A stretch of DNA of 6,150 bases from Lachnospiraceae bacterium (GTDB lineage Bacteria; Bacillota; Clostridia; Lachnospirales; Lachnospiraceae), in assembly GCA_009774375.1 (NCBI GenBank), contig VSNO01000216.1, positions 1 through 6,150 on the forward strand. Direction: 5' to 3'. Position 1 is the first letter of the stretch; every line of letters begins with the position of its first letter. Shown in pieces: positions 6,122 to 6,150 of this stretch. The position numbers were made by a program, and so were the translations under genes. The notes beneath the pieces were generated by a model, which saw only the letters and a list, made by a program, of their open reading frames with translations, was not told where the DNA came from and did no database searches.

Positions 6122-6150
6122 AACCGCACCCCTTTTAAGAGCCTTTCCAA

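Noticed and set aside
1..6150. Search for an undescribed defence, mobile or biosynthetic system
   Set aside because: Every coding region belongs to a well-known chromosomal family. I see no integrase, transposase, CRISPR repeat, tRNA, toxin-antitoxin pair or unexplained long reading frame.

Overview
The window reads as an ordinary stretch of chromosome from a spore-forming Clostridia bacterium, most likely a Lachnospiraceae relative. The lines of evidence are a sporulation-type sigma factor of the sigma-K family, a CodY N-terminus of the clostridial type (VSVQLLDKTRK, then HNNNSSKVV), the gene order comM-dprA-topA-codY, and moderately GC-rich genes separated by AT-rich spacers. The taxonomic call comes from recognising protein families, not from a database search.

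All five genes lie on the minus strand. In order of transcription they are: a sigma-K-like factor (6086-5427, TTG start); comM/yifB, a Mg-chelatase-like AAA+ ATPase (5314-3770); dprA, which binds single-stranded DNA and loads recombinase (3769-2621, directly abutting comM); topA, DNA topoisomerase I (2471-384); and the first 29 codons of codY (88 to beyond position 1). Every spacer is under 300 bases. Spacer 6087-6150 holds the sigma-gene leader and a possible sporulation-type -10. Spacer 5315-5426 holds a two-copy 21-bp tandem repeat, a likely comM promoter and an inverted repeat over its start site. Spacer 2472-2620 holds a topA promoter. Spacer 89-383 holds the topA terminator, CodY-box-like sequences, and the codY promoter and leader.

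Likely transcription units are: the sigma gene on its own or running on downstream; comM-dprA as a translationally coupled pair; topA from its own promoter plus possible read-through from dprA; and codY after a strong intrinsic terminator. ComM and DprA both process incoming DNA for recombination, TopA relaxes negative supercoils, and CodY is the GTP/branched-chain amino acid-sensing repressor. The cluster resembles the Bacillus subtilis dprA-topA-trmFO-codV-clpQY-codY region with the middle genes missing.

I see no mobile-element gene, CRISPR array, RNA gene or unknown protein system. The points most worth a second look are regulatory: overlapping CodY-box-like sequences ahead of codY, a sigma-K-like factor that cannot have a pro-sequence, and the tandem repeat beside its stop codon, which could be an insertion-sequence end.
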